A DNA stretch of 8,456 nt from Candidatus Scatomorpha stercoravium (GCA_018716005.1 DVKN01000026.1:1-8456), one strand, 5' to 3'. Positions 1 to 6,330 are shown, counted from the stretch's first letter. A program made the numbers and translations. The notes: generated by a model from the sequence alone, not told the origin.

Positions 1-1581
1 TTCTACTCCACCTACGAGGAGGAGAACGAGAGCATAGTCTCCGATAAGCCGAAGGTCGTCGTCCTCGGCGCGGGGCCGATACGCATAGGCCAGGGCGTGG
101 AGTTCGACTACTCCACCGTCCACGCGGTGAAGACGATAAGGGCGCACGGCTACGAGGCCATCATAATAAACAACAACCCCGAGACCGTCTCCACGGACTA
201 CACCACGAGCGACAAGCTCTACTTCGAGCCCCTCACGGTCGAGGACGTCATGAACGTCATAGAGCTCGAGAAGCCCCTCGGCGTCATAGCCACGCTCGGC
301 GGCCAGACGGCGATAAACCTCGCCGAGCCGCTCATGGAGCACGGCGTGAAGCTCATAGGCACGGACTGCGCGGCGATCGAGCGTGCGGAGAACCGCGACA
401 GCTTCGAGAAGCTGCTGCTCGCCGAAGGCATACCCCAGCCCGAGGGCCGCGCCGTCACGAGCGTGGACGCGGGCGCCGAGGCCGCGAAGCAGATAGGCTA
501 CCCCGTGCTCGTCCGGCCCAGCTTCGTCCTCGGCGGCAGGGCCATGCAGATAGTCGCCGACGAGAAGGCCCTGCGTTACTACCTCGAGAACGCGGTGCGC
601 ATAGACGAGAAGCAGCCCGTCCTCGTCGACCGGTACATCTCCGGCCGCGAGTGCGAGGTAGACGCGGTCTGCGACGGCGTAAACGTCTTCGTGCCCGGCA
701 TAATGGAGCACGTCGAGCGCACGGGCGTCCACTCCGGCGACTCGATAAGCGTCTACCCGCCCTACAACCTCAGCGAGCGCGTCCGCGAGGTCATACTCGA
801 CTACACCCGCCGTCTCGGCCTCGCCATAGGCATCGTCGGGCTCTACAACATCCAGTTCATCGTCGACAGGAACGACGACGTCTACATCATCGAGGTGAAC
901 CCGCGCTCAAGCCGCACGGTGCCCTTCATCTCCAAGGCCACGGGCCGCTCCCTCGCCGACATCGGCACGCTCGCCATGCTGGGCGTCAGCCTCCCCGAGC
1001 AGGGGATAACCGAGCTCTGCCCGCCCGACCGCGACAAGTTCTTCATAAAGGCCCCGGCCTTCAGCTTCTCGAAGCTCTCCGGGCTCGACGCCTACCTCTC
1101 GCCCGAGATGAAGTCCACCGGCGAGGCCATAGGCATAGACCGCACGATAAACCGCGCGCTCTACAAGGCCCTCGAGGCCAGCGGGATGCGCGTCGCGAAT
1201 TCCGGCACCGTATTCGCCACGATTGCGGACGTGGACAAGGCGGAGGCCCTGCCGCTCATACGCCGCTTCTACGACCTCGGCTTCAACATCGAGGCCACGG
1301 AGGGCACGGCGGCCTTCCTCAAGAGCCACGGCATACGCACCCGCGTGCGCCGGAAGATAAGCGAGGGCAGCGAGGAGATACTCGACTCCATACGCCGCGG
1401 CTACGTGAGCTACGTCATAAACACCCGCGACCTCAACGCTACCACCGGCCACTCCGACGGCTACGAGATACGCCGCTGCGCCGTCGAGAACAACGTCCCT
1501 ATCTTCACGAGCCTCGACACCGTGAGGGTCCTGCTCGACGTGCTCGAGGAGATTACCATCTCCATCTCCACGATAGACTGA
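1..1581 (+). CDS. carB: Carbamoyl phosphate synthase large subunit, C-terminal half (5' partial)
   Basis: CarB combines bicarbonate, ATP and ammonia (delivered by CarA) into carbamoyl phosphate, the entry step to pyrimidines and arginine. The reading frame is open from base 1, so the visible 526 residues are the second half of a protein usually about 1,060 residues long. The fragment begins with FYSTYEEEN, the linker before the second ATP-grasp module. It continues with the nucleotide-binding GAGPIRIGQG (about residues 23-32), NPETVSTDY, RPSFVLGGRAM and the metal/ATP-site EVNPRSSRT (298-306). From about residue 400 comes the methylglyoxal-synthase-like allosteric domain (SGTVFATIAD, ATEGTAAFL, YVINT), where UMP or ornithine effectors bind in relatives. 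The GTG at 97 is internal and not the start. The stop TGA (1579-1581) shares its last base with the pyrK ATG. Identification is secure; the missing half cannot be judged. Confidence 0.98.
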   Translation, partial: FYSTYEEENESIVSDKPKVVVLGAGPIRIGQGVEFDYSTVHAVKTIRAHGYEAIIINNNPETVSTDYTTSDKLYFEPLTVEDVMNVIELEKPLGVIATLGGQTAINLAEPLMEHGVKLIGTDCAAIERAENRDSFEKLLLAEGIPQPEGRAVTSVDAGAEAAKQIGYPVLVRPSFVLGGRAMQIVADEKALRYYLENAVRIDEKQPVLVDRYISGRECEVDAVCDGVNVFVPGIMEHVERTGVHSGDSISVYPPYNLSERVREVILDYTRRLGLAIGIVGLYNIQFIVDRNDDVYIIEVNPRSSRTVPFISKATGRSLADIGTLAMLGVSLPEQGITELCPPDRDKFFIKAPAFSFSKLSGLDAYLSPEMKSTGEAIGIDRTINRALYKALEASGMRVANSGTVFATIADVDKAEALPLIRRFYDLGFNIEATEGTAAFLKSHGIRTRVRRKISEGSEEILDSIRRGYVSYVINTRDLNATTGHSDGYEIRRCAVENNVPIFTSLDTVRVLLDVLEEITISISTID

Positions 1582-2309
1582 TGAAAAGGGGCGTATTCAC
1601 ACTCATAGAGAACGCGGAGCTCGTCCCCGGCATGCACCGGCTGACATTTTCGGGGGACGGCACGGGCATAGCGCCGGGCCAGTTCGCCGAGGTGCGGATA
1701 CCCGGATACTTCCTGCGCAGGCCCTTCTCCGTCGCGGGCTTCGACAATGGCCATCTCACGCTTGCCGTGCGCGTGCGCGGGGAGGGCACGGCGGCGCTTG
1801 ACGCCCTGGAGCCCGGCGCGAGGCTCGACATACTCACCTGCCTCGGCAACGGCTTCGACCTCTCCCTCGCCGGGGAGCGGCCGCTGCTCATAGGCGGCGG
1901 GAGCGGGGCCCCGGCCCTCTGGCCGCTCTGCCGCGAGCTCATGGCCCGCGGGGCGGAGGTGACGGCGGCGCTCGGCTTCAATACGGCCGCGGAGAGCTTC
2001 TACCTCGAGGACTTCGCCGCCCTCGGCGCGAGGGTGGAGGCGTATACGCCGGACGGCTCCCTGGGCCGCCGGGGCCTCGTGACCGCGGCGCTGGAGGACT
2101 TCGAATATACCTCCGTCTACGCCTGCGGGGCCGTGCCGATGCTGCAAATCATAGACAGGGACTGCCGTACTCCCGCGCAGTTCTCGCTCGAGGCGCGCAT
2201 GGGCTGCGGCTTCGGGGCCTGCATGGGCTGCACGGTGGAGACCGTGAACGGCCCGAGGCGCGTCTGCAAGGACGGGCCCGTCTTCGGAAGGGGTGAGCTC
2301 ATATGGTGA
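1581..2309 (+). CDS. pyrK: Dihydroorotate dehydrogenase B, electron-transfer subunit PyrK
   Basis: PyrK is the FAD and [2Fe-2S] subunit that passes electrons from PyrD's FMN to NAD+. The protein has 242 residues, close to the usual 250-260. The N-terminal ferredoxin-reductase-like barrel carries the flavin motif RRPFS (46-50). The NAD-binding part has IGGGSGAPALW (104-114), with YACGAVPML at 180-188. The C-terminal cluster ligands are Cys209, Cys214, Cys217 and Cys229, spaced C-x4-C-x2-C-x11-C. The frame stays open upstream of 1581, but that is carB read out of frame. The homologous protein begins at the ATG of the TGATG overlap. No convincing Shine-Dalgarno lies just upstream, so translation probably depends on ribosomes ending carB. 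It overlaps pyrD by 7 bases, which suits two subunits made in equal amounts. GSGAP replaces the GIGVPP-like form common in relatives, a minor variation. Confidence 0.95.
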   Translation: MKRGVFTLIENAELVPGMHRLTFSGDGTGIAPGQFAEVRIPGYFLRRPFSVAGFDNGHLTLAVRVRGEGTAALDALEPGARLDILTCLGNGFDLSLAGERPLLIGGGSGAPALWPLCRELMARGAEVTAALGFNTAAESFYLEDFAALGARVEAYTPDGSLGRRGLVTAALEDFEYTSVYACGAVPMLQIIDRDCRTPAQFSLEARMGCGFGACMGCTVETVNGPRRVCKDGPVFGRGELIW

Positions 2310-3220
2310 GCACCACCGTCAATCTCTGCGGCATAGAGCTCGCGAACCCCGTCATACCCGCGAGCGGGACCTTCGGCTACGGGCACGAGTTCGCGGAAAT
2401 ATACGACATCAACTGCCTCGGGGCCTTCTCCATAAAGGGCACGACGAGGGAGCCGCGCTTCGGGAATCCCACGCCGCGCATAGCCGACGCGCCGGCGGGT
2501 ATGCTCAACTCCGTAGGCTTGCAGAATCCCGGCGTCGAGGCGGTCATAGCCCGCGAGCTCCCCGAGCTCTCAAAGGTGTATCATAAGAAGGTGCTCGCGA
2601 ACGTCTGCGGCTTCTCCGTGGACGAGTACGTCGAGGTCGCCGCGCGGCTGGATAAGGAGGACATCGTCGGCTGGCTCGAGCTCAACGTCAGCTGCCCGAA
2701 CGTACACGGCGGCGGCATGGGCTTCGGCACGACCTGCGAGGGCGCGGCGGAAATCACCCGCGAGGTAAAGCGCGCGGTGAAGAAGCCCGTCATAGTAAAG
2801 CTCACGCCCAACGTCACGGACATCGCTGCGATAGCCCGCGCCTGCGAGGAGGCGGGGGCGGACGGCCTCTCGCTCATAAACACCGTCCTCGCCATGCGGA
2901 TAGACCCCGCGGCGAGGAAGCCGGTGCTCGCGAACGTCACCGGCGGGCTCTCGGGCGGCGCGGTGTTCCCGCTCGCGCTGCGCTGCGTGTACCAGGTCTA
3001 CGAGGCCGTGGGCATACCCATAATAGGCATGGGCGGCGTGGGCAGCGCGAGGGACGCGATAGAGATGATGCTCGCGGGCGCGGCGGCCGTCGGCGTGGGT
3101 GCGGCGAACCTCACGAACCCATACGCCGCGAAGGAGATAATCGAAGCCCTCCCCGCGGAGATGGCGAAATACGGAATCGAAAATCTGGCTGACATAATAG
3201 GAGGAGCACACAATGGCTAA
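2303..3220 (+). CDS. pyrD: Dihydroorotate dehydrogenase class 1B, catalytic subunit PyrD
   Basis: This FMN enzyme oxidises dihydroorotate to orotate in the cytoplasm, forming a heterotetramer with PyrK. It has 305 residues, normal for the class. Visible landmarks are NPVIPASGTFGYG (15-27), KGTTREPRFGNP (45-56), the substrate loop NSVGLQNPG (69-77), LNVSCPN with catalytic Cys131, VKLTPN with an FMN-contacting Lys166, GGLSGGA (214-220) and the phosphate-binding GMGGVGS (242-248). Cysteine rather than serine as the active-site base marks class 1, and the PyrK neighbour marks class 1B (NAD+-linked) rather than 1A or the membrane class 2. The start ATG at 2303 lies inside the last codons of pyrK, preceded by the purine-rich AAGGGGTGAG (2288-2297). 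Its last 8 bases overlap pyrF. Confidence 0.97.
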   Translation: MVSTTVNLCGIELANPVIPASGTFGYGHEFAEIYDINCLGAFSIKGTTREPRFGNPTPRIADAPAGMLNSVGLQNPGVEAVIARELPELSKVYHKKVLANVCGFSVDEYVEVAARLDKEDIVGWLELNVSCPNVHGGGMGFGTTCEGAAEITREVKRAVKKPVIVKLTPNVTDIAAIARACEEAGADGLSLINTVLAMRIDPAARKPVLANVTGGLSGGAVFPLALRCVYQVYEAVGIPIIGMGGVGSARDAIEMMLAGAAAVGVGAANLTNPYAAKEIIEALPAEMAKYGIENLADIIGGAHNG

Positions 3221-3923
3221 GGATGTTATAATCGCCTGCGATATGCCCGACCGCGAGAGCGTCATGGGCTTCCTCGGCCGCTTCGGCGGCGAGCAGCCCT
3301 GGGTGAAGATAGGCATGGAGCTCTTTTACGCCGAGGGCCCGTCGATAGTGCGGGAGATAAAGGAGCGCGGCTTCCACATCTTCCTCGACCTCAAGCTCTG
3401 CGACATACCCAACACTGTGCGCGGCGCGATGCGCTCCCTGCGCGGCCTGGGCGCGGATATAATAAACCTGCACGCCTTCGGCACGGCGGACATGATGCGC
3501 GCCGCCATAGAGGGCCTCACGGACGAGCACGGCGAGCGGAAGACCAAGCTCATCGCCGTCACTATCCTCACCTCCACGAGCGAGGAGACGCTCCACCGCG
3601 AGGTGCTCATAGAGCGGCCCCTCGCCGAAGCCTGCATAGCCTATGCCGGGAACGCGAAGGCGGCGGGGCTCGACGGCGTCGTCTGCTCCCCGCTGGAGAG
3701 CCCGGTCATTCATGAGCGCTGCGGGGAGGGCTTCCTCACCGTCACGCCGGGCGTGCGCTTCGCCGGGGGCGAAAAGGGCGACCAGGTGCGCGTCACCACG
3801 CCCGCGAAGGCGCGCGAGCTCGGCAGCGACTACATCGTCATGGGCCGCCCCATAACCGGCGCGGCAGACCCCGTGGAGGCCTGGAGAAGGGCCCGCGCGG
3901 AATTCCTGGGAGGTAATGCATAA
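3213..3923 (+). CDS. pyrF: Orotidine 5'-phosphate decarboxylase
   Basis: PyrF converts OMP to UMP, the last step of the pathway, without a cofactor. The 236-residue length fits the group I family of Bacillus and E. coli type. The catalytic Asp-x-Lys-x-x-Asp is present as D59, K61 and D64 within FLDLKLCDIPNTV. Further landmarks are VKIGMELF (Lys32 contacts substrate), VTPGVRF (177-183) and the phosphate-binding GRPIT (Arg212). The residue just before D64 is Cys63, where most group I enzymes I know have His (LKFHDIPNT). It is not one of the charged tetrad residues. The start is fixed by a strong Shine-Dalgarno, GGAGGAG at 3200-3206, six bases before the ATG. The gene begins inside the end of pyrD and shares one base with pyrE (TAATG). 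Confidence 0.97.
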   Translation: MAKDVIIACDMPDRESVMGFLGRFGGEQPWVKIGMELFYAEGPSIVREIKERGFHIFLDLKLCDIPNTVRGAMRSLRGLGADIINLHAFGTADMMRAAIEGLTDEHGERKTKLIAVTILTSTSEETLHREVLIERPLAEACIAYAGNAKAAGLDGVVCSPLESPVIHERCGEGFLTVTPGVRFAGGEKGDQVRVTTPAKARELGSDYIVMGRPITGAADPVEAWRRARAEFLGGNA

Positions 3924-4564
3924 TGGCAAAATTCGACGTTTCCCGCGCGCTGCTGAGCATAGGCGCGGTCTTCCTGAGGCCGGATGAGCCCTTCACCTGG
4001 GCGAGCGGCATAAAGAGCCCCATATACTGCGATAACCGCCTCATCCTCACGGCGCCCGAGGTGCGCGACGGGGTGGAGAACGCGCTCGCGGAGCTGATAA
4101 GGCGCGAGTTCCCCGAGGCCGAAGTCCTCATGGGCACGGCGACGGCGGGCATAGCCCACGCGGCGATTGCGGCGCACATACTCGGCCTGCCCATGGGCTA
4201 CGTGCGCTCCGGCAGCAAGGACCACGGCCGCCGGAACCGCATAGAGGGCCGGCTCAATCCCGGCGAGAAGGTCGTCGTGGTCGAGGACCTCATCTCCACA
4301 GGCGGGAGCGCGCTCGAGGCCGTCGAGGCCCTGCGCGAGGCCGGGGCCGAGGTGCTGGGCATAGCCGCGCTCTTCACCTACGGCATGGAAAAGGGCAAAA
4401 AGCGCATAGCGGAGCACGGCACCGTCGCCCACTGCCTCACGAATTTCGACGAGGTGGTCGCGGCCGCGGCGGCGGACGGGGCCTTCCCCGAGAGCTATAT
4501 ACCCGCGCTCATGGCCTTCCGCGACAATCCCGACGACTCCGCCTGGCAGGAGGCGCTCAAATGA
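3923..4564 (+). CDS. pyrE: Orotate phosphoribosyltransferase
   Basis: PyrE joins orotate and PRPP to give OMP. The 213 residues match the usual 200-215. The PRPP-binding motif VVVVEDLISTGGSA spans 117-130, with the acidic pair E121-D122 that binds the ribose hydroxyls. The flexible catalytic loop is the SKDHGRRNRIEG segment (98-109), with Lys99 and His101 as likely pyrophosphate contacts. An N-terminal GAVFLRPDEPFTWASGIKSP segment is typical of the family's orotate pocket. The ATG overlaps the pyrF stop by one base, and GGGAGG at 3908-3913 provides a Shine-Dalgarno nine bases upstream. A run of alanines near residues 180-184 is low-complexity and probably neutral. The product feeds PyrF, encoded just before it. 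Confidence 0.97.
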   Translation: MAKFDVSRALLSIGAVFLRPDEPFTWASGIKSPIYCDNRLILTAPEVRDGVENALAELIRREFPEAEVLMGTATAGIAHAAIAAHILGLPMGYVRSGSKDHGRRNRIEGRLNPGEKVVVVEDLISTGGSALEAVEALREAGAEVLGIAALFTYGMEKGKKRIAEHGTVAHCLTNFDEVVAAAAADGAFPESYIPALMAFRDNPDDSAWQEALK

Positions 4565-5481
4565 GGCATCTCATAGACATACGCGACCTCGATATGCGGG
4601 AGATACTCACGCTCCTCGACCTCGCGGACGACATATACGCGAAGCCCGAGGATTTCCGCGAGGTCTGCCGGTATAAGAAGCTCGCGACGCTCTTCTTCGA
4701 GCCCAGCACGCGCACGCGCCTCAGCTTCGAGGCCGCGATGATGGAGCTCGGCGGGAAGGTGCTCGGCTTCTCCGAGGCCGCGAGCTCCTCCGCGAGCAAG
4801 GGCGAGAGCGTCTCCGACACCGTCCGCGTCGTCGGCTGCTACGCGGACATAATCGCCATGCGTCACCCCAAGGAGGGCGCGCCGCTCGCCGCCGCGCTGC
4901 ACTCCACCGTACCCATAATCAACGCCGGCGACGGCGGGCACAACCACCCCACGCAGACCCTCACCGACCTCATGACCATACGCCGGGAGAAGGGCGGGCT
5001 CTCGGACTTCACCATTGGCCTCTGCGGCGACCTCAAGTTCGGGCGCACCGTGCACTCGCTCATAGCCGCCCTCTCGCGCTGCGAGGGAGTGAAGTTCGTC
5101 TGCATCTCCCCCGAGGAGCTGCGCCTGCCCGGCTACGTGAGGCAGGACGTCCTCATAAAGAGCGGCGCGGAGTTCGAGGAGGTCAGCGACCTCGCCGAGG
5201 TAATGCCCGAGCTCGACGTGCTCTACATGACCCGCGTGCAGCGCGAGCGCTTCTTCAACGAGGAGGACTACCTCCGCCTGAAGGACAGCTACATTCTCAC
5301 GCCCGCCAAGCTCGAGCGCGCGAAGCGCGACCTCTCCATTCTCCACCCGCTGCCGCGCGTGAACGAGATAGACACCGCCATAGACGCGGACCCGCGCGCG
5401 TGCTACTTCCGCCAGGCGCTCAACGGCAAATTCGTGCGCATGGCGCTCATACTTAAGCTGCTCGAGGAGGCCGGGAAATGA
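4561..5481 (+). CDS. pyrB: Aspartate carbamoyltransferase catalytic subunit
   Basis: PyrB transfers the carbamoyl group from carbamoyl phosphate to aspartate, the first committed pyrimidine step. It has 306 residues, like the E. coli catalytic chain. The carbamoyl phosphate loop is FFEPSTRTR (45-53). Residues corresponding by motif to the E. coli active site are visible: Lys80 of the 80s loop, Arg101 in MRHP, His129 in HNHPTQT, Arg162 in KFGRTVHSL, Arg225 in MTRVQ and the HPLPR turn (262-266). The catalytic centre therefore appears complete. AGGAGG at 4548-4553, inside the last pyrE codons, sits seven bases before the ATG, and start and stop overlap as ATGA. Since pyrI follows immediately, the enzyme is likely the allosteric catalytic-plus-regulatory holoenzyme, not the PyrB-only trimer of Bacillus. 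Confidence 0.98.
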   Translation: MRHLIDIRDLDMREILTLLDLADDIYAKPEDFREVCRYKKLATLFFEPSTRTRLSFEAAMMELGGKVLGFSEAASSSASKGESVSDTVRVVGCYADIIAMRHPKEGAPLAAALHSTVPIINAGDGGHNHPTQTLTDLMTIRREKGGLSDFTIGLCGDLKFGRTVHSLIAALSRCEGVKFVCISPEELRLPGYVRQDVLIKSGAEFEEVSDLAEVMPELDVLYMTRVQRERFFNEEDYLRLKDSYILTPAKLERAKRDLSILHPLPRVNEIDTAIDADPRACYFRQALNGKFVRMALILKLLEEAGK

Positions 5482-5906
5482 ACATAGACGCCATCAGGAA
5501 CGGCCTGGTCATAGACCATATCCGCGCCGGCGGGGCCATGGACCTCTACCGCCTGCTCCACCTCGGGGATATGGACTGCACCGTCGCCATAATTAAGAAC
5601 GCCCCCAGCCGCAAGCTCGGGCGCAAGGACATCATAAAGATAGACTCCGACCGCTATATAGACCTCGGCGTCATAGGCTTCGTCGACCCGGACGCGACCA
5701 TAAACGTCATACGCGACGGCAAGCTCGTGGATAAGCGCCGCCTCGACCTCCCGGAGCGCATAGTGAACGTCCTCAAATGCCGCAACCCCCGCTGCATCAC
5801 CACAGTAGAGCCCGGCCTCGACCAGGTCTTCTTCCTCTCCGACCGCGACACCCACACCTACCGCTGCCTCTACTGCGAAGCCAAAGCCGAGCTGAATAAG
5901 AAATAA
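5478..5906 (+). CDS. pyrI: Aspartate carbamoyltransferase regulatory subunit
   Basis: PyrI binds nucleotide effectors and a zinc ion and tunes PyrB activity. It has 142 residues, about 10 fewer than E. coli PyrI, the difference being mainly at the N-terminus. The nucleotide-binding domain retains VIDHI (Asp13, His14), GRKDIIKI (Lys54) and Lys86 before LPERI; these align with E. coli Asp19, His20, Lys60 and Lys94. The C-terminal zinc site has all four ligands, Cys101, Cys106, Cys130 and Cys133, in the pattern C-x4-C-x23-C-x2-C. CTP/ATP-type control is therefore plausible, though effector preference cannot be read from sequence. The start overlaps the pyrB stop (ATGA), with AGGAGG at 5465-5470 seven bases upstream, the same spacing as pyrB. 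It is the last gene before the operon terminator. Confidence 0.96.
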   Translation: MNIDAIRNGLVIDHIRAGGAMDLYRLLHLGDMDCTVAIIKNAPSRKLGRKDIIKIDSDRYIDLGVIGFVDPDATINVIRDGKLVDKRRLDLPERIVNVLKCRNPRCITTVEPGLDQVFFLSDRDTHTYRCLYCEAKAELNKK

Positions 5907-5909
5907 AGC

Positions 5910-5940
5910 AAGCCGCCCGGTACGTTACCGGGCGGCTTTT
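5910..5940 (+). terminator. Rho-independent terminator of the pyr operon
   Basis: Three bases after the pyrI stop, a perfect 13-bp stem (AAGCCGCCCGGTA at 5910-5922, TACCGGGCGGCTT at 5926-5938) closes on a three-base CGT loop. It ends in four T (5937-5940) and then CC. The T tract is short but the stem is very GC-rich. A near copy in the opposite orientation ends the convergent gene at 6219-6250. Confidence 0.93.
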
Positions 5941-5959
5941 CCTACGTTGCGGGCTACTT

Positions 5960-5985
5960 GTAGGGCGCACCGTCCCCGGTGCGCC
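5960..5985. repeat. Stem-loop A of a GTAG-stem-TCCY-stem pair
   Basis: GTAG at 5960-5963 is followed by a perfect 9-bp stem, GGCGCACCG (5964-5972) with CGGTGCGCC (5977-5985), around a TCCC loop. A second element with the same leader, stem length and loop lies 86 bases downstream. The stem lacks a T tract on either side, so it is not a standard terminator. Confidence 0.8.
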
Positions 5986-5988
5986 GTT

Positions 5989-6013
5989 ACGCCGCCGCTT
6001 CGGACGGCTGCGT
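5989..6013. repeat. Small imperfect hairpin
   Basis: ACGC (5989-5992) and GCCG (5994-5997) pair with GCGT (6010-6013) and CGGC (6005-6008). One C/T mismatch interrupts the stem, and the loop is CTTCGGA. It directly follows stem-loop A and may be part of the same element. Confidence 0.5.
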
Positions 6014-6045
6014 ATGGTTGCTGAAACGTCCGTTTACCACCCACC

Positions 6046-6071
6046 GTAGGGGTCGGCGTCCTCGACGACCC
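6046..6071. repeat. Stem-loop B of a GTAG-stem-TCCY-stem pair
   Basis: GTAG at 6046-6049 precedes GGGTCGGCG (6050-6058), a TCCT loop and CGACGACCC (6063-6071). Eight of nine stem positions pair; the exception is G6056/A6065. Layout and loop match stem-loop A at 5960-5985, yet most stem bases differ and still pair, so the two appear to be related structures. Confidence 0.75.
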
Positions 6072-6146
6072 TTCCGCCGCCATTCGCAGTCACGTATATT
6101 TCAAGCGGATCCTACGATGCCGCAAGTGGCGACGTTCGACCCCTCA

Positions 6147-6180
6147 GCCGCCTTCGGCGGCAGCTCCCCTTCCGAAGGGG
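6147..6180. repeat. Double hairpin with short loops
   Basis: Two adjacent hairpins: GCCGCC (6147-6152) pairs with GGCGGC (6156-6161) around TTC, and CCCCTT (6166-6171) pairs with AAGGGG (6175-6180) around CCG. They are separated by four bases. The arrangement resembles paired hairpin repeats common between genes in gut Clostridia, a resemblance recalled and not searched. Confidence 0.75.
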
Positions 6181-6218
6181 CGCTATGGGCCACAGCATAT
6201 ACCTACCCAATGCGATGG

Positions 6219-6250
6219 AAAAGCCGCCCGGTATAGTTACCGAGCGGCTT
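6219..6250 (-). terminator. Rho-independent terminator of the serpin gene
   Basis: Read on the minus strand, AAGCCGC (6250-6244) and CGGTA (6242-6238) pair with GCGGCTT (6227-6221) and TACCG (6233-6229) around a four-base loop, with one internal mismatch (A6243/C6228). The stem ends in TTTT (6222-6219) and then CC. It lies about 80 bases past the serpin stop. On the plus strand the tail is GTTTCG, a poor T tract, so it mainly serves the minus strand. The sequence is almost the pyr terminator inverted. Confidence 0.85.
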
Positions 6251-6277
6251 GTTTCGACTATTGCTTACGTCCGTGAC

Positions 6278-6327
6278 GCATTGTCAGCGGGCACAGCCCG
6301 CCGCATTGTCCGCGGCGACACGCCGCC
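6278..6327. repeat. Two tandem 25-base hairpin units in the serpin 3' region
   Basis: Unit 1 (6278-6302) and unit 2 (6303-6327) both start GCATTGTC and abut without a gap. Each has a 6-bp stem with an ACA loop: GCGGGC/GCCCGC (6287-6292 with 6296-6301) and GCGGCG/CGCCGC (6312-6317 with 6321-6326). They differ at five of 25 positions, and four of those are two paired changes that keep the stem. They lie between the serpin stop codon and its terminator, so they would be transcribed in the serpin 3' UTR. Confidence 0.85.
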
Positions 6328-6330
6328 TGC

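Larger units (their letters stand above)
5941..6218. other. Non-coding convergent spacer packed with stem-loops
   Basis: This stretch lies between the two facing terminators. I find no credible gene here: the open frames run straight through inverted repeats and have no ribosome binding site or recognisable protein motif. It holds at least five GC-rich stem-loops, listed separately. Two less structured stretches lie at about 6014-6045 and 6072-6146. It looks like an accumulation of repetitive intergenic elements of the kind often scattered in clostridial genomes. The family is not something I can name from sequence alone. Confidence 0.75.

Noticed and set aside
97..99. GTG as a start for carB
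   Set aside because: It lies in the middle of the conserved GQGVEFDY motif; the frame is open to base 1, so the gene simply enters from the left edge.
651..1580. An apparent 552-residue version of the pyrK frame beginning inside carB
   Set aside because: The N-terminal part is arginine/proline-rich shadow translation of carB. PyrK homology starts at the ATG at 1581.
3111..5346. Long minus-strand open frames (3111-3929, 3830-4432, 4495-5346) opposite pyrF, pyrE and pyrB
   Set aside because: They are antisense to clear pyr genes, are rich in Ala/Arg/Glu/Val as expected of shadows in GC-rich DNA, and show no family motifs.
1..5906. A PyrR-type attenuator or internal promoter in the pyr operon
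   Set aside because: No intergenic space exists between the genes in the window, and the leader lies upstream of it. I saw no antiterminator/terminator pair.
5979..6236. An 85-codon plus-strand open frame in the spacer
   Set aside because: It reads through several inverted repeats, has no ribosome binding site, and its residues are the translation of hairpin sequence.
5910..6250. A MITE with terminal inverted repeats
   Set aside because: The terminal repeats also work as terminators of the flanking genes and no target-site duplication is seen. Kept only as an observation about shared terminator sequence.
6278..6327. CRISPR array or start of one
   Set aside because: There are only two units, they abut with no spacer, and they differ internally.
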